Source: Buddleja alternifolia
Lineage: Eukaryota > Streptophyta > Magnoliopsida > Lamiales > Scrophulariaceae
Length of the DNA: 64,000 nucleotides
NCBI GenBank assembly: GCA_019426215.1
Contig: CM033395.1
Span: 2,115,501-2,179,500, forward strand
Reading direction: 5' to 3'
Positions 1 through 12,648 of the stretch are shown in pieces (position 1 is the first letter of the stretch; every line of letters begins with the position of its first letter). A model generated the notes under the pieces. That model worked only from the letters and a program-made list of their open reading frames with translations, did not search any database and was not told the DNA's origin. The position numbers and the translations under genes were made by a program.

Positions 1-810
1 GAACTCAATTTTGCCACATAGGTACTTATCTATATATTTATATAATTGATTTGGACAAATATAATTAACAATCTGTATCCAAATATAATTCAAACTTTTA
101 AATTCAAGATAAGGTAGTTACTAATATGTTTTAAATTTAAATTAAAAACTAGCTTTCCTACAATAATTTCTAAGAGAATTCGCAATCCCTTTTCTTTCTA
201 ATATTTGATTTATTAAGTTTAGCAATCATGTAATATTATTTATAAAACTAAACTTATATGATTTAATACTCTTATAAAGAACTCTCTCGATGATAATTAT
301 CAACTTTGAATCACATTTTTTAGTTTGGATACTATAAACAATAATTACGTAATAATAGATATATACTTTTAGTTAGTTTCTCTACATAATTATAAGTAGG
401 TATTATATATTCTTCTATTAATATAGATAAATATAGTTATCAATCTTTATCTTAAATAGTCAAATTAAAAAATTCAATATAAGACAAATTAACAACATAA
501 TTTGAATTTAAAAGAAAAACTAGTATTTTTTCTTTGTTTATTTTTCTTATTAATGATAGTTGTCAGTTATTTATTTTGAAATATTTTTTTTTACTAAGTT
601 CACAAACCATGCATTATATTTTAAAATTTAATTAGTATGATCTAATACTTAAAAGAAATTATTTTTTTTGGTAATAGCCATTAAAATTGAATTAAATCTT
701 TTAATTTTGCTGATTATAAATAAATAAATTACGTAATCATAGATATATTTTTTTAATTATTAATCTCTACATAATTAGTATCCCGTGCCTTGGCACGGGG
801 TTATAACTAG
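1..810 (+). mobile_element. 3' part of a non-autonomous Helitron
   Basis: The stretch ends in a textbook Helitron 3' terminus. A perfect 8-bp GC-rich stem (CCCGTGCC / GGCACGGG) with a TT loop lies at 782-799, followed after seven bases by CTAG at 807-810 and then a T, as expected for insertion between A and T. The body is very AT-rich and has no gene. Two related blocks, around 345-400 and 727-780, share an ACGTAAT..ATAGATATAT..TCTCTACATAATTA core, so the element has an internal repeat. The 5' end (A|TC) cannot be placed and may lie left of the window. Confidence 0.62.
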
Positions 811-1321
811 TGAACCTAACTAATCCCAGAGAAAGTCAACAGACAATCACGAAAAAATCAAGAATCTTAAAGTCTTTACATACTCTTTACAAAGGCAGAG
901 CTGAAGCATTGTAAATTAAAGACACTTCAAATTGTACATGCAAAGGCTCAAAAGTAACTTAATCTTCGATAATCTATGTTGTTGGGATGAATTGCTACTT
1001 GAAAATGACCACTATATAGGAACACTTAAGAGTAAAGAACATGAGTGCACTCAAGATAAAGTAATATGTTATATGGTACATCTAGATCTAAAGTATTTCG
1101 TAGATAACTTAATATGAAAGGCAAACTTCCTTCCTGCTTTATCATGTTTTTACTGTATATGATTCGAGAGAAAGCATAACCATCATACATGTGATCAAAA
1201 GACGAACAGAGGTGCTTGTTACTCAGGTTCAATTTTCTAATCAGCCCTTGAAATACTGAGACTCATTATTTCTTATTCCCAAGTAAATGAGAGCCAACAA
1301 AACAAGCAACCAAAATCAGAC
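811..1321. other. Non-coding stretch between Helitron end and last LETM1 exon
   Basis: No exon, RNA gene or repeat is recognisable here. It directly follows, in gene orientation, the last identifiable LETM1 exon. It is therefore probably intron, with the remaining C-terminal exons to the left of the window, unless the gene is truncated. I looked for the acidic, Lys/Glu-rich codons that usually follow this point in LETM1 proteins and found none on the minus strand. Confidence 0.4.
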
Positions 1322-4300
1322 CTTGATTAGTTCTTCTTGCATTTCCAGGAATTCTAACTTCCTCCTCCTTTCTGAGACGGAATCTTCAGATGGCAAAGTT
1401 GTTATTCCAACAGTGTCCACCACCTCATCAGGAAGAGACGAGAGCGTAGCTTGAACGGCTTCTTCAGGCTTCACTCTACCAGAGATGCTGAATGCCCTGT
1501 TAGAAGGTATCAATAAAAAGTAAGTAAAATAAAGCAAAGAAATTTCATGAATGTTCTGCATTCCAAAGCCATACAGATAGGTAGAGCTCAGGTCACCTAG
1601 ACAGAATTAATAAAGATGATGGCACTGAATGGTTGAGAGACAAGTCCAGCCAATCTTGCAGCTGCATAGAAATATATATCGATATTAAAAAGTGAAGATT
1701 TCTAGTTGACCTATAATATTTGCATTACGATATAGAGGGCGAATATAAGAAAACTATTCTGCTGGTTCAGAAAGCTATAAGATTGTCTTAATAAAAGCAA
1801 AATTAAGTGTAACCATTATAGAAAGAAGCAAATATCGCTATCAAGTTTGCAATAATTGGCTGTACACATCATCCAATTCAAATTGTAGCAGGTGAGATGG
1901 GCTTGCATTGAAATTTGAAAGACCACAACTGGACACATTTTTTATCTGAAATTTTTGCAATCAGCACGATATCACTTCACTCTCCCAAGCCATAAATGCA
2001 AAAAAGGGCCTTGTCTACCATGGAATTTCAGTAAATTTGAAGTTGTTTGCTAGGTATTTAGATCTTTAATGTTTCCATTTAGTACATGGATTGCTAACTT
2101 GTGATACACAAACTTAGGCCTGTTCAGAAGCACTAAATTCATTCCTACTATTACCACTTCATTCTGTCATCTGTTTGTTCATCAAAGTAGTAACAAATTT
2201 TGTAACATTAAAAGACTACAAAACGTTAAAAAACCTGTTTTTGCATTTCATCAACTGAGCGCAGTCCAAGTAATCCACGTTCTCGACATGCTTGGCGAAG
2301 CTCCTCCTCTGAAAGAGACTCTATTCCCTCAGCTTTAATCATCTTGTCGTCATCTTTTATCCTGAATGAGAAAATCATATTAATTTAAAAAGAATAGAAG
2401 TCAACTCAATTTATCAACAAGAAACTGGTTTTGCTCCAAGTGAAAATGGCATCAATTTTATTTTTTTTGGTACACTATCTTTCCTTAAAAAGACTCAATC
2501 ATTTTTCACCCCTTCTTTTCTTTTTCATTTTGAAGATCATGATGGTACCGTTTGATCCCTGGATACCAGGGGCTGTGCGTTGCTTGAAGTTTGCTGCCTC
2601 TGATTTTTTATGATAATTATTACTAAGCGACAAGCAAATTAATGAGAAATTCTATCTGCAAGATGCATATGCAATTATGCACATCATTATAATGGTCAAG
2701 AAGTGGTGAGTCTCGTGCCCTGTGAATAATACAAGTAAACACACTTTCGTATATTACACTTATCAATAAGTTGCTAAAAGGGAGAGCAAGCCCATGCACA
2801 ACATTAACAAAGTAAAAAAGTCATGTCTACTACACTTTGCATCGAGGTTGCCAACATGGACAAAATACCACAAGCAAGTTAAGAAAAAGACTTCATACGT
2901 CAATCAATCTGAATGAGCACTTCCGTACCCATTTAGAGTTCTTTTGAGTTTACTTTCCCAGGCATCCATCACTATTCAACAGACTATCCAGCCTCTTATT
3001 CTTATGTCCATGCTTCTTCCTACCTTAAGAGCATGGGTCGCTAAAATCCTGCACACCTAGTCGTCCCTTCCCTAATCCAAGTTTTCATCATTACTTCCAT
3101 CATCCATTTTATTTGATACTCAATATCAGCATCATATCCATTTCCTCATTTCTGAGAAGACAACCCTAAGGAGCTCAAGGAACCTTCCATTTTCGACGGA
3201 TTGAAACTTCTTTAGTAACCAGGGTCTCCCTCAGCCTCCCCTCTATACTATGCCGAAAGCCTTGCAAACTTAAACTCAACGAGAACAACTTAAAGAAGAC
3301 CATAGAACTAAACCGCAAACAAGATGAGGACTTTAAAATGTTTGTTAAACAAACAACATGATGCTGTCACAGAAATTACATATTTATAAATCAGCTGATA
3401 TGCTTATCGAGGCAGCAATCATTCATTGAGCATTTCACAAGTACAACAAACTCTATCAGAAGTTATCCACTAAAGTACACATTGCTAATGTTAGATTGTT
3501 ATGTAAATATGAAATATTCAAAGCTAAAATAGAAAAACTTACTTCTGAAGTCTCTTCCGAAGCATATAGCGTAGATATGCATCAGTACCACCATACGTAC
3601 TGATACCCATATATTTGCACATAGTCATCAAGCGGGGTCTGCATCATGAAAATGAAGGATCTTTCACATCAAAGCGACTTCATCACTGGCTATTATCTCA
3701 GACAGTAATCAAGAGGAAAGGAATCCAAATTAGAGAAGTACATCTGGAACTACCTGCTGATGTTATCCAGAGTGAGCTCATCATTAAACAACTTGGCAAA
3801 CCCCAAGATTTCTTCATTAGAGACACGAGCCCCTGTCCTGACCTGGTCAAACATAGACAAAACGTCACTCAAAGTGAGACACAAACTAAGAAACAAGTCA
3901 AATACAGCTGTTGGAATACTGCTAGTCTTTTGTTTAGAAAATACAAGGAAACATAGGCTATGTTTGGTTATGTTTTGGGTTGATATTTTCGTAAGAATTA
4001 TTGGTGAGAAATTATGCGGACACGTGCGTGTTTGATGAGATTGTGTTTGGTTTTATTTTGGGAGTTGGTTTTTGGGTGGGTTTTTTTTGTGAGATAATGT
4101 TTGGTTTTGTTTCCAGAGGCAACAAAAGTTACTGTAGCAAACAAATCATGAAATTTTTGTCTGTTAGAGAGGAGAGAGAAGAGAGAGAGCACATAGAGAG
4201 GAGTGTAGGGACATAGTAGGTGTAGAAAGATGGAAAATAATTATTATGTTTTTTTTTTACCAAAAAAGTAGTGTATTTTTGACCAAATATTTTGTGAACC

Positions 4301-6485
4301 AAACATGGTTTGGTGAGAATTTTGGACCAAACATGGTATGGAAACATAACCAAACATTGCCATAATAGTTCGAAAATGAATGCATATGGGTTTCTTACCT
4401 TGTTCATAAATTCATCAAGATCTTCAGCTGTTTTCCTTATTTCTCCACTTCTTGAGTTCTTAACTTCCTTTGCCATTTCTTTTACTGTCTCTTGAAGAAA
4501 CTTTGCATATTCTATCCTTGCATTAAGCCTCTTCTTCAAGGCTTCCTATATTTTGCGCATTTTGATCAAGATAAATTTGTAATTATGGGGAATATGGAAA
4601 ACAAGAAACATAATCCTAAATCAGACCACATCCAACATTTAGTTGGACTTGGACATAAAATGATTTTAGACTGGAATTTTCCCATTCTTCACAAAGAAGA
4701 TGCACAATAGTAAGTAACTTCAGTTATTTTTCATTTAGTCCAGACAGTAGTACTATGGATAACAAGAATTACTCCAGTAAACCTTCCAGAGGCTGGTAGA
4801 GATAAACTAATCTAAAAGATTCCAAGAAGAAAGTGATCAAGTATGGGGTTGGCAATAAAATCAGATGTACAACACAGGCTGTCCTGCAGATATTTGACAA
4901 TTATTAAATCATGTGATCATTACACATTCGCATGTTTTTCTTAAACCATTATATCTGCTACCACCTTAAATCTGAAGGAGATTCCTGAACTATGATAAAA
5001 CAATGTGGAGGCTCTTCTAACCTGCATCTTTCAATCTCTAAATTTTACAACAAACAAAGCTAGACATTTGTATATCTTCCATGATTAGAATATTAGGGAA
5101 GACGGAATTGGAATGTGTCAAGTTATGAATTTATAAGCTTCCAAGTCATTCTAAGCTCATAGAAAAAGAATGATCTGAGTAGCTTAAGCTCCACCCGAGC
5201 TCAAGCGGACCAATTTGTTCTTCACCTACCTAAACTCTGATGTAATGATGAAAGCATAAGCACAAAAAACTTGCAATGCTCACGTATTTGTTGGCTAGAG
5301 TCACATGAAAATTGTCTTTGTCATAGTTTACAGTTATTTGTGCTGCTCAGGAAATCTTATCCAGTAACAGACCCACATGCGGTATTTCAAAACCCAATCA
5401 AATGATCACGAACTCATCAAAAGGTTCAAAAAGGCAAAACGAAGAAAAGGGAAAGAAATATTAGGAAAAATTGTATCTTACTACAATGTATCTACCTGTT
5501 CTTTCATCTTGTCCTGGAAAGTTGACGGCAACATGTTGGGAAACAATTTCAGGAATACCGGAAGCAAGAATTCCATAAACGGAACTATAATAAAGACAGC
5601 AAAAGGAACAAGCCGGAAAATGTCAGCTGTGGTTCGTGTGAGTTGTTGCCTCTCCCTCCTGGATAGCGTCTTCCCACTAGCAAGTTTTAACAATAGCCGC
5701 AAGCTTATTCTAACATCAACCCACAGTAGCTTCGTACCCAACCAGTAGTGCTGCAGTGTAGATTTAAACTCATCCTTCCAGTGCCGCAATTTTTTTGCCC
5801 AATCCTCCCTATATTAAGAGGGGATAGTAAGAGGAAACCGAGATAATGTCTTTGAGATAACAGAAATGAAAAATACAAAACCTGACCTGCTCATAGAGGC
5901 AACAGCCCTCAAAGCAGGGCCAATTCCTAAGAGCATAGCCCACATCCTCTTCAGAATAACATTAGCACCCTTCTGGGATTCTTGCAGCTGCTTGGCTTTG
6001 GCTTTGGCTTTGACAGAGCTTAAACCTTCAACTGCCTGGTCACATTCTTCTGGTGAGGTTTCCTTCTTCTGCTTAACAGGTGGTTCTTCATTTTTATCAT
6101 CGGGACCTCCTAATTCAGGCTGACCCGCGGCGGCAGTGGAAAAATAATGTACATACTCTGCTGTCGATCTAAATCCCAAAGGGCTGAAATTCCCAGGAAA
6201 TCCAATCTCACAGCGCAGAGTTGGAACCCCAAAAAACTTATGCCTGCCATATTTTCTTGTCAAAGCACATCGTGCCACATCTTTGGTTAGAGAAGGGGAA
6301 TCTTCTTTGTCTCTAAGATGCGCACCAGAGGATGAATGACCCAAAGGCAAACGCCAGTGTTGTGAATCAGGTATATCTAACAAGTTTCCATGCTCAGAAC
6401 TTAAAAGCCCTCGAACCAAGTAACCGCGTCCTTTGACAGAATCAAGCAGATATTTTTTCTTTTGCAGTATTGCTCTTGAAGCCAT
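1322..6485 (-). CDS. LETM1: LETM1-like mitochondrial inner-membrane protein (C-terminus not in window)
   Basis: Inner-membrane cation/proton exchange factor needed for mitochondrial K+/Ca2+ homeostasis (family knowledge). Exons on the minus strand: 6485-5887, 5808-5496, 4545-4399, 3842-3754, 3638-3543, 2361-2235, 1661-1597, 1496-1322. All introns are GT..AG and frame is kept, giving 537 codons. Exon 1 encodes an Arg/Ser-rich N-terminus fitting a mitochondrial presequence ([10 protein letters not shown]). Exon 2 encodes the transmembrane segment and LETM1 core ([19 protein letters not shown], then FPNMLPSTF). Later exons give the ribosome-binding-like LETM1 domain ([49 protein letters not shown]). 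The last exon ends EMQEELIK at a GT donor. The usual acidic coiled-coil and EF-hand-like tail is not found before position 1. The start is the first ATG after a likely 5' UTR intron. A MITE occupies intron 3. Confidence 0.9.
3956..4361. mobile_element. MITE in LETM1 intron 3
   Basis: A 406-bp segment bounded by inverted repeats GGCTATGTTTGGTTATG (left) and GGCAATGTTTGGTTATG (right, reverse complement). The flanks show a 3-bp ATA direct repeat (3953-3955 and 4362-4364). Small open frames inside it are spurious. It lies wholly within the intron between LETM1 exons 3 and 4. TIR sequence and 3-bp TSD suggest a PIF/Harbinger-like MITE, but a family name is not certain. Confidence 0.72.
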
Positions 6486-7800
6486 TGGGAAGGACTTTTA
6501 ATATAACTAAGATGGCATATCCCCACCACACTTCGATAAATGAATACAGCCACTTTGGAAACAACGGACTTCAAGCTGCATTACAAGCACACAAACATCT
6601 TCCAGAATCAAATTGCGCAACAAACAAGCTTCTCTAATCGATGTCACATTTTAGAGCTTCTGTATCTTAAGATTTGGCCCTGCCACCTTCTCATCTTGTC
6701 AAAATTTGCCCTCAACTCATACTCATATTTCTCTCATCTTTAAGTGACAACTCCTCATGAACTGTAAAACACGTGTACCAAGACTTCTCTACTACAATTT
6801 TATACACTACATATGGTTGTAGAGAGGAGCAAAAAGTGATCATGCAAAGCTTGCTTGATGCTTCATGAACTATCCAACCCATCATCTTGCATTTACTTAC
6901 AAAGATGATTTTTCTAGTGCATTTAAACAATTAAAGTATTCATTTGGTCCTCTCTTTTGTCAGACATTCATTACTATGTTTTTTTTTCATACCAAGGTGT
7001 CAAATAAAAACATAAGACTCTAATAATCATGTACAAGGAACTGCATACGATGCAAATCATAAATGTTGTAATCCCTTCCCCTTGAATGTCAATTTAAATT
7101 TGTGACCTTCTCCTTTTTCAACACCGACCCTAGCTCTATTCTCCGACTTACAGCTCATACAAGAACCAAAATCACATTCAGACAAAAAGCTAAATGTTCA
7201 TAATATATAAAAAATACAATCCTACTCAAATTCATCTAGCTATATAAGTATTGAATTCAACCAGAAGTAACAGCAATGTTCGCTCAAGACATCCATCGTC
7301 AGCAGACAAAACTGAACCATTATTCACCAGCCGTAACTATCCTTTTCCATGTTATCACCCCAACAGAACCATAATTATTTGCACACTCTTAGATAATTAA
7401 TCATGAATTTTCAGCAAAGAATGCTCAAAAAACTTTAAATTCCCAAATGCGATAGTTCATAGTACAGAAGAACTTTAAATTAAAAAAAAAAAAATCAATT
7501 ATTCAGTTGAGCACTTAACCTAATATAGCAAAATAATAGCCTAACTTAATGCTGCCAATAACAGCATCAGCAAACATTTCTATCAACTAAAAAGTGATGT
7601 ATAAGCACAATCGCAGATAACTATCGCTAGTCACTGTACACATACGACTACAAATACCTAATAAACAAAAACATATAACTAATCGATTACATACACACAA
7701 AAATGGCGGAAAATAAATCAAAAAAAAAAAAGAAAGAAGAATCTAAAACAAATGATTATATTAACTAAAATTAAACAATAAAACTGAAAATGACTGACCT
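6486..7800 (-). other. Probable 5' UTR intron of LETM1
   Basis: On the minus strand a good donor (CAG|GTCAGT) lies at 7800/7799 and AG acceptors lie just upstream of the start codon at 6485 (TCTTAG and AAAAG, about 6490-6515). No open frame of note and no recognisable repeat. A long leader intron would explain why the gene's purine-rich leader lies 1.3 kb upstream of the ATG. Confidence 0.5.
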
Positions 7801-7870
7801 GAGAATATGAATTGATTATGAATCGAAGAAGAAGAAGAAGAAGAAGAAATGGTAGTTCGCAACGAGTCAA
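7801..7870 (-). promoter_or_regulatory. Likely LETM1 leader exon with (GAA)n tract
   Basis: The segment immediately 5' of the donor at 7800 has no ATG in frame with the coding sequence. It contains an eight-unit GAA run on the plus strand (about 7825-7848), read as a TTC/CT-rich leader on the minus strand, a common plant 5' UTR composition. The transcription start is not determined. Confidence 0.4.
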
Positions 7871-10651
7871 GGCAGCCAATTGCTACTTTCCTTTCTATTT
7901 TTCTTGATTATCAAAAATATTTTAGTCAAAAGAGATTTCGAGCATTATATAAGTTTGTTTACGTGAAATAATAATAAATATGTCTAATATCTACTTTTCA
8001 GGAAATTTCATCACATGCCCAAGTGGGTATTAAATCGCTGAATCATATATGATACTATTATAAAATAAAATAATCAACTTATTGTGTATGATCTAGCGAT
8101 TTAAAATTCATTTAGTCACGTACCCAAATGGATAGCATTTTGGACAATTTTTCGCCTTTTGTGTTATTTTTATTTTTTACCGAATATTCCACAAAGTATT
8201 ATATTTTAGAAATTCGAAGCTATAGTTATTAAATAGTTTTATTCTATATTACGTTTCATATATATGCGATGTGTTTATAAAATATTTTTTTAGGTATAAT
8301 TTTGATGTGAATACTAATTCAAAATCTTAAATGTTTTGTTCCGTCTAAATATTATGCAACACAACTTGTTTAACATTTCATGTACAAACATACTTGCGTC
8401 ATAAGTGTATACACAGATAATTAGGATCAATCGAATTTCCTTTTGTATAATGGTGTTTCATTTCGTATTTAAAAAAAAAAATCAATATAAAATTGACATG
8501 AATTATGTATATTTATTATGCATAAGTAAAATTAAATACAAGGTGATATTTAAATTCAAAATGAGTTCGGATGTGAAGAGAAAAATGTGCATTGGTGGTG
8601 TTGGATCGATATTTCATGGAAGCACTCAAAGAAAAGATTTTTATTGTGAAATTTCTGGTAAATCTTACTAAGTGTTTTCAATCTTGTTGAAGTCGTTTAG
8701 AACTTGAAAATTGAAATTGTATTTCGAGTGCGATTTATAATTTGAATTTCTCTCTATATGTATTAAAAAGAATCGGTTACATGTATCTATTATACCATGA
8801 ATAATAATTGTCATTCAACATATAATAATATTATTAATTTACAACAACTACCAAAAAATTAGAGAAAAAACAACACACAATTAATGGAAGTAGAACCCAA
8901 AATAGTAAAACCTCAAATATCTTGAAATAATCTTGCGAATCAAATATGGCCTCATCGGTGATTATCTTGTTAGATATATACTTCAATTGAACTTACCATA
9001 TATTTCCAAAATTATTATATTTGCTGGGCTTTCCCAATTTTGTGGAATATCCAATTGTGTTTATAGGCTTCTAGAATATTCTTTTGGACGTGTACCTCTT
9101 GATTGTACATTATCCAATATGGGGACCATTGGATCCCCAATAGGGGGTAATTTAGCCTTGGATCCAATGGTGAAAAGTAGACCGAGACTATTATTTCACA
9201 TTCAATATGCATTACTTTAATCTAATATATTTCATTATAGGTTTTTTCCAATTTTCTCAAATATCCATTTTGACTTTATGGGTCTTTTAGCATACTTCTG
9301 ATGCATGTATTTGTTGTAAATTTATTTAGGAGATTGATATTGGAGCTTCACAATTTACTATAGGAGGTTCACTTTTATTTCTCTCTCTAAGCAAATGATG
9401 TTAATACCCATTTAGTAATAATACATGAATGTATTCAAATAGTCAAACAAATTGTTTTATTTTTCTTAATAATTTTTCCTAATAATTAGTTTATGAATGC
9501 ATAATATTAGACTAGACATATTTGTATGCAACAAAAAAATTCAAATTCAAAATGTGAATGTTGTGTTAGGTAAAAAATTATTGTTCTTGTTATCATTTTT
9601 GCATTTATAGGTTTCTTAAAATTGTCGATTATGTGAGTGTATATGTTGATGATACTATGAAATCGTCAATTATTTTTCTTTTCAAAATGTGTTTTATCTC
9701 TTTATGCACAAGTTGGGAAATTAGATACTTTTAACGATTTATTTTGCCTTTTTCGTGCAACTTATTTAAGCATTTGTATATGACTAAAACGTATTGTAGT
9801 AAACTGATACTTTTCTGTTTATATACAATCAAAATGAGGTAATTCTGATTTAAAGTCTGATTTTTTATCATTTCGAAATTTAACATACTACATGCATGTA
9901 TAATTGTGTTGTATTGTTGACGACATTGTAATTAATTCTTTTTAATAGACTTTTGTTTCAGGATTGCATTAAAAATTTACACTATTCAACTTTTAAACTT
10001 ATGTGTTTATAATTTAATGTTTAATAAACTAATTTAGAGAATAAAGTAATTTGTTTTTATGCATAAAAATATTTTTGGAACTCAATTTTAAAGTTCTTGA
10101 TTTTTTGATTCAAAATATTGTCATATTTTACTATAAAATTAAATTTGGAGCTTCTATAGTAACTTATGGAGTGTTAGTATCATTCCCTTTTATTTATTCC
10201 ATTATGATCTTCATTTATGATTTGATATTTTTATCTTGTATTTTAAATGGTATATACATATACTAAGTGGATATAATGTTTTCTTATCTATATGCACTTG
10301 GCATCAATTTGAAAAGAGAAATACTAGACGAAATACAAATTAAAATAGATGATAAAAAAGCATTTCCATGAATATTGCTTTGTTAAATTACAATAAAATA
10401 CATTTCCATGTAAAAACTATTGATAAGAGCAAATTAATTTCATATATATGCAATGAAGTTTAAAGATATAATAGTACACGTTTTGATGACAATCGAGGTA
10501 TGTGGATGCTATCAATTTAAAAGGAAGTACTCTCGGGTCTTGGCATAAGATGTTAATGGTACAATTGTAAATGAATCAAATCGAGCCGAATCAAATTATA
10601 TGATATTGCGGTGGTTCTTAGAATTTTTATGGAGCTTTGGAAAGTGTATCT
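7871..10651. other. AT-rich intergenic DNA without recognisable genes
   Basis: No exon, RNA gene or bounded transposon was found in these 2.8 kb. Open frames are short and low-complexity. The only structure noted is a perfect 12-bp inverted repeat, ACCATTGGATCC at 9125-9136 and its complement at 9160-9171, with a 23-base spacer. Confidence 0.5.
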
Positions 10652-10656
10652 GATTT

Positions 10657-12110
10657 TGTTAGAGTTTATAATAGTTTAGGTTTCCTATTTTATGTTTCGT
10701 TATTTATCTCCTTTATTATTGTTTCCCTTGTATTCTCAATATAAACCTTTGTTTATTCAATTCAATACTCTTAACATGGTATCAGCCTAAAAACCCTAGA
10801 ATCCTAGTTTGCTCCTCCTCCAAGTTGTCCACCTCCTCTCAACGGCTGCTCTCATCGGCGTCTTCTTCTTCTTTCGTTCTTCTATATTCTTCCTTCCCTC
10901 TTATGTCATTGCTCCCCTCAACACAAAATCTATCACTTTACCAGTCTCCTACCCGGCGCTATTGTCTTTCCTTGTGTGTTCTCGGTGATTCATCAAGGTA
11001 ATTTTTCGACCACTTTTTTTGTTACGTGATTAATCTCTATTTTTTTTATTACTGTTTCGGTTCATCTTTCCCCTAGCCATCCTTGTCTCAAACCGAAGAT
11101 TCCTCTGCCATCGAAACCCAAGTATACAACCAACCCCCCCCCCCCCGGTCAAAACCGTCGGCCATTCACCCTGCTTTAGCAACCAGTAATATTAATTCAC
11201 TCGTCTTTCGGTTTTAAATTATCTGGAAATGACTCAAACAAACTATGGCGCGGCATGTTTATGGATCTCTGCCGTAGCTACTCAGTTTTTGACCATCTTT
11301 ATGGCAAATCAAAATCTCTTTCCGAAACTAATGAAACATGGTTTTCTCTTGATTCAACTATTAAACGTTGGTTTTACTCCACTGTTGATTTCAAAGTGCT
11401 AAAACATCTCGATCTCGAATATGCTACCTCTCATGATCTCTAGTTTGCAATCAAGGCTAATTTTTTAAATAATAAACCCTCTTGCTCCATGCAAATCAAT
11501 GAGTGTTTTCATAATCTTCGCTAAGGCACTCTTACTATTTCCCAATACTGTCAAGAGATGAAATATTTGGCTGACAATTTCGCCGATCTTGACACCCCCA
11601 TAACTGATCAAGCCTTCATTCTCCAACTCTTACAAGGCCTTCCAGAGTCATATTTGCCCTTATTTACGGTTATCACAACCAAACCGCCCCTACCCTCTTT
11701 TTCGAAAGTGCGTAATTTGCTTCTTCTTCATGAAACCAGATAAATGCGCTTTAATTCTCACACCCAACCCTCCGACTCTGCCACAACTCTTTTCTCACAA
11801 AATCCGTCTTCTAGTGATAGATTTTGCGTTGAGGGGAGCAACGACTTAAGAGGGAAGGAAGAATATTGAAGAACGGAAGAAGAAGAAGAAGATGCCGGTG
11901 AGAGCATCCGTTGAGAGGAGGCGGACGACTTAGAGGAGGAGTAAACCAGGATTCTAGGGTTTTTAGGTTGATACCATGTTAAGGTAAAATTTCCCTTAGT
12001 ATTGAATTGAATAAACAAAGGTTTATATAGAGAATACAAGGAAAAGAATAATAAAACAAATAAATAACTAAACATAAAATAGGAAACCTAAATTATTATA
12101 AACTCTAATA
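10657..12110. mobile_element. Copia-type element with inverted LTR arms
   Basis: The left arm starts TGTTAGAG at 10657. Its LTR runs to 10776 (ending TTAACA) and is followed directly by a tRNA-Met-type primer binding site, TGGTATCAGCC. The right arm, 11977-12110, is the same LTR in reverse orientation, again next to an inverted TGGTATCAACC leader. Arm homology, about 300 bp per side, extends from the LTR through a pyrimidine-rich leader to about 10945 and back from about 11811. A GATTT direct repeat flanks the whole unit (10652-10656 and 12111-12115), so it behaves as one insertion. The middle holds a broken Copia gag. No pol region and no direct LTR pair are present. Confidence 0.8.
11255..11743 (+). 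pseudogene. Broken Copia gag fragment
   Basis: One reading frame shows the spacing of a plant Copia gag (UBN2/DUF4219 type). In order it reads a W..LD..I+RW region (11290-11400), a FLNNKPSCSMQINECF-like stretch, then ISQYCQEMKYLADNFADLD and LQLLQGLPESY, as in the usual 'CxxLKxLADxLADLDxPVSD..LVLQLLRGLP' block. It is interrupted by in-frame stops at 11441-11443 and near 11521-11523. No zinc knuckle, protease or reverse transcriptase follows. It sits in the loop between the two inverted LTR arms. Confidence 0.7.
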
Positions 12111-12428
12111 GATTTTGGTTCTATTGTTATTTAAATCGAGCTTGAACGAGCCAAACTCGAGTAACCAAATCTTTTTTTACATATATATATATATATATAT
12201 ATTTTTAATTAATTGAGTTGATTTCAGTCCAAGTTTTTAATCTTACGGAACCCAAAAAGAAATGATCAAACTTGATTTATTATGTTAAAGAAATTGAGCT
12301 CAGCCTTTAATGGTCGATTTAGGTTGGAAATTCTCTTGGGATAGTAAAGACTTCTAATATTTTTGATATACTGAAAGTGACTTTGACTCAGTTGTTGCAT
12401 AATTGATTATGAAAGAATTGACTCCCAT

Positions 12429-12648
12429 GCCGATGAAGCCGAGCTCCACTGGTGAAGCTAAGGTCCCAAGTTTTTAGAGGCACTGAAAGCGTGTGGGTTT
12501 TTCTCTATTTTCATAGTAATTGTTAGCTTAAATGATTGTAATAGTTGTTAGTTTAGATGATTGTAATAGTTGTTAGTTGGTTGTAATTCGTTCCAATTTG
12601 ATATCTATGATATGTATCATGTAATCGATTCATTCAGATAAAAGAAAA
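12429..12648 (+). mobile_element. Short retroposed sequence with 17-bp target duplication
   Basis: This 220-bp segment is flanked by perfect 17-bp direct repeats, AAAGAATTGACTCCCAT, at 12412-12428 and 12649-12665. The 3' end is A-rich (GATAAAAGAAA). That pattern marks target-primed reverse transcription by LINE machinery. The content resembles the 3' end of an mRNA: a short open stretch closed by a stop, then a U-rich tail with a direct repeat (GATTGTAATAGTTGTTAGTT). I do not recognise the parent transcript. It could be a 5'-truncated processed pseudogene or a SINE; no clear Pol III boxes were seen. Confidence 0.65.

Noticed and set aside
3615..4710. Several plus-strand open frames over the LETM1 exon 3-5 region
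   Set aside because: They are shadows of minus-strand exons or lie within a MITE; no domain and no splice logic.
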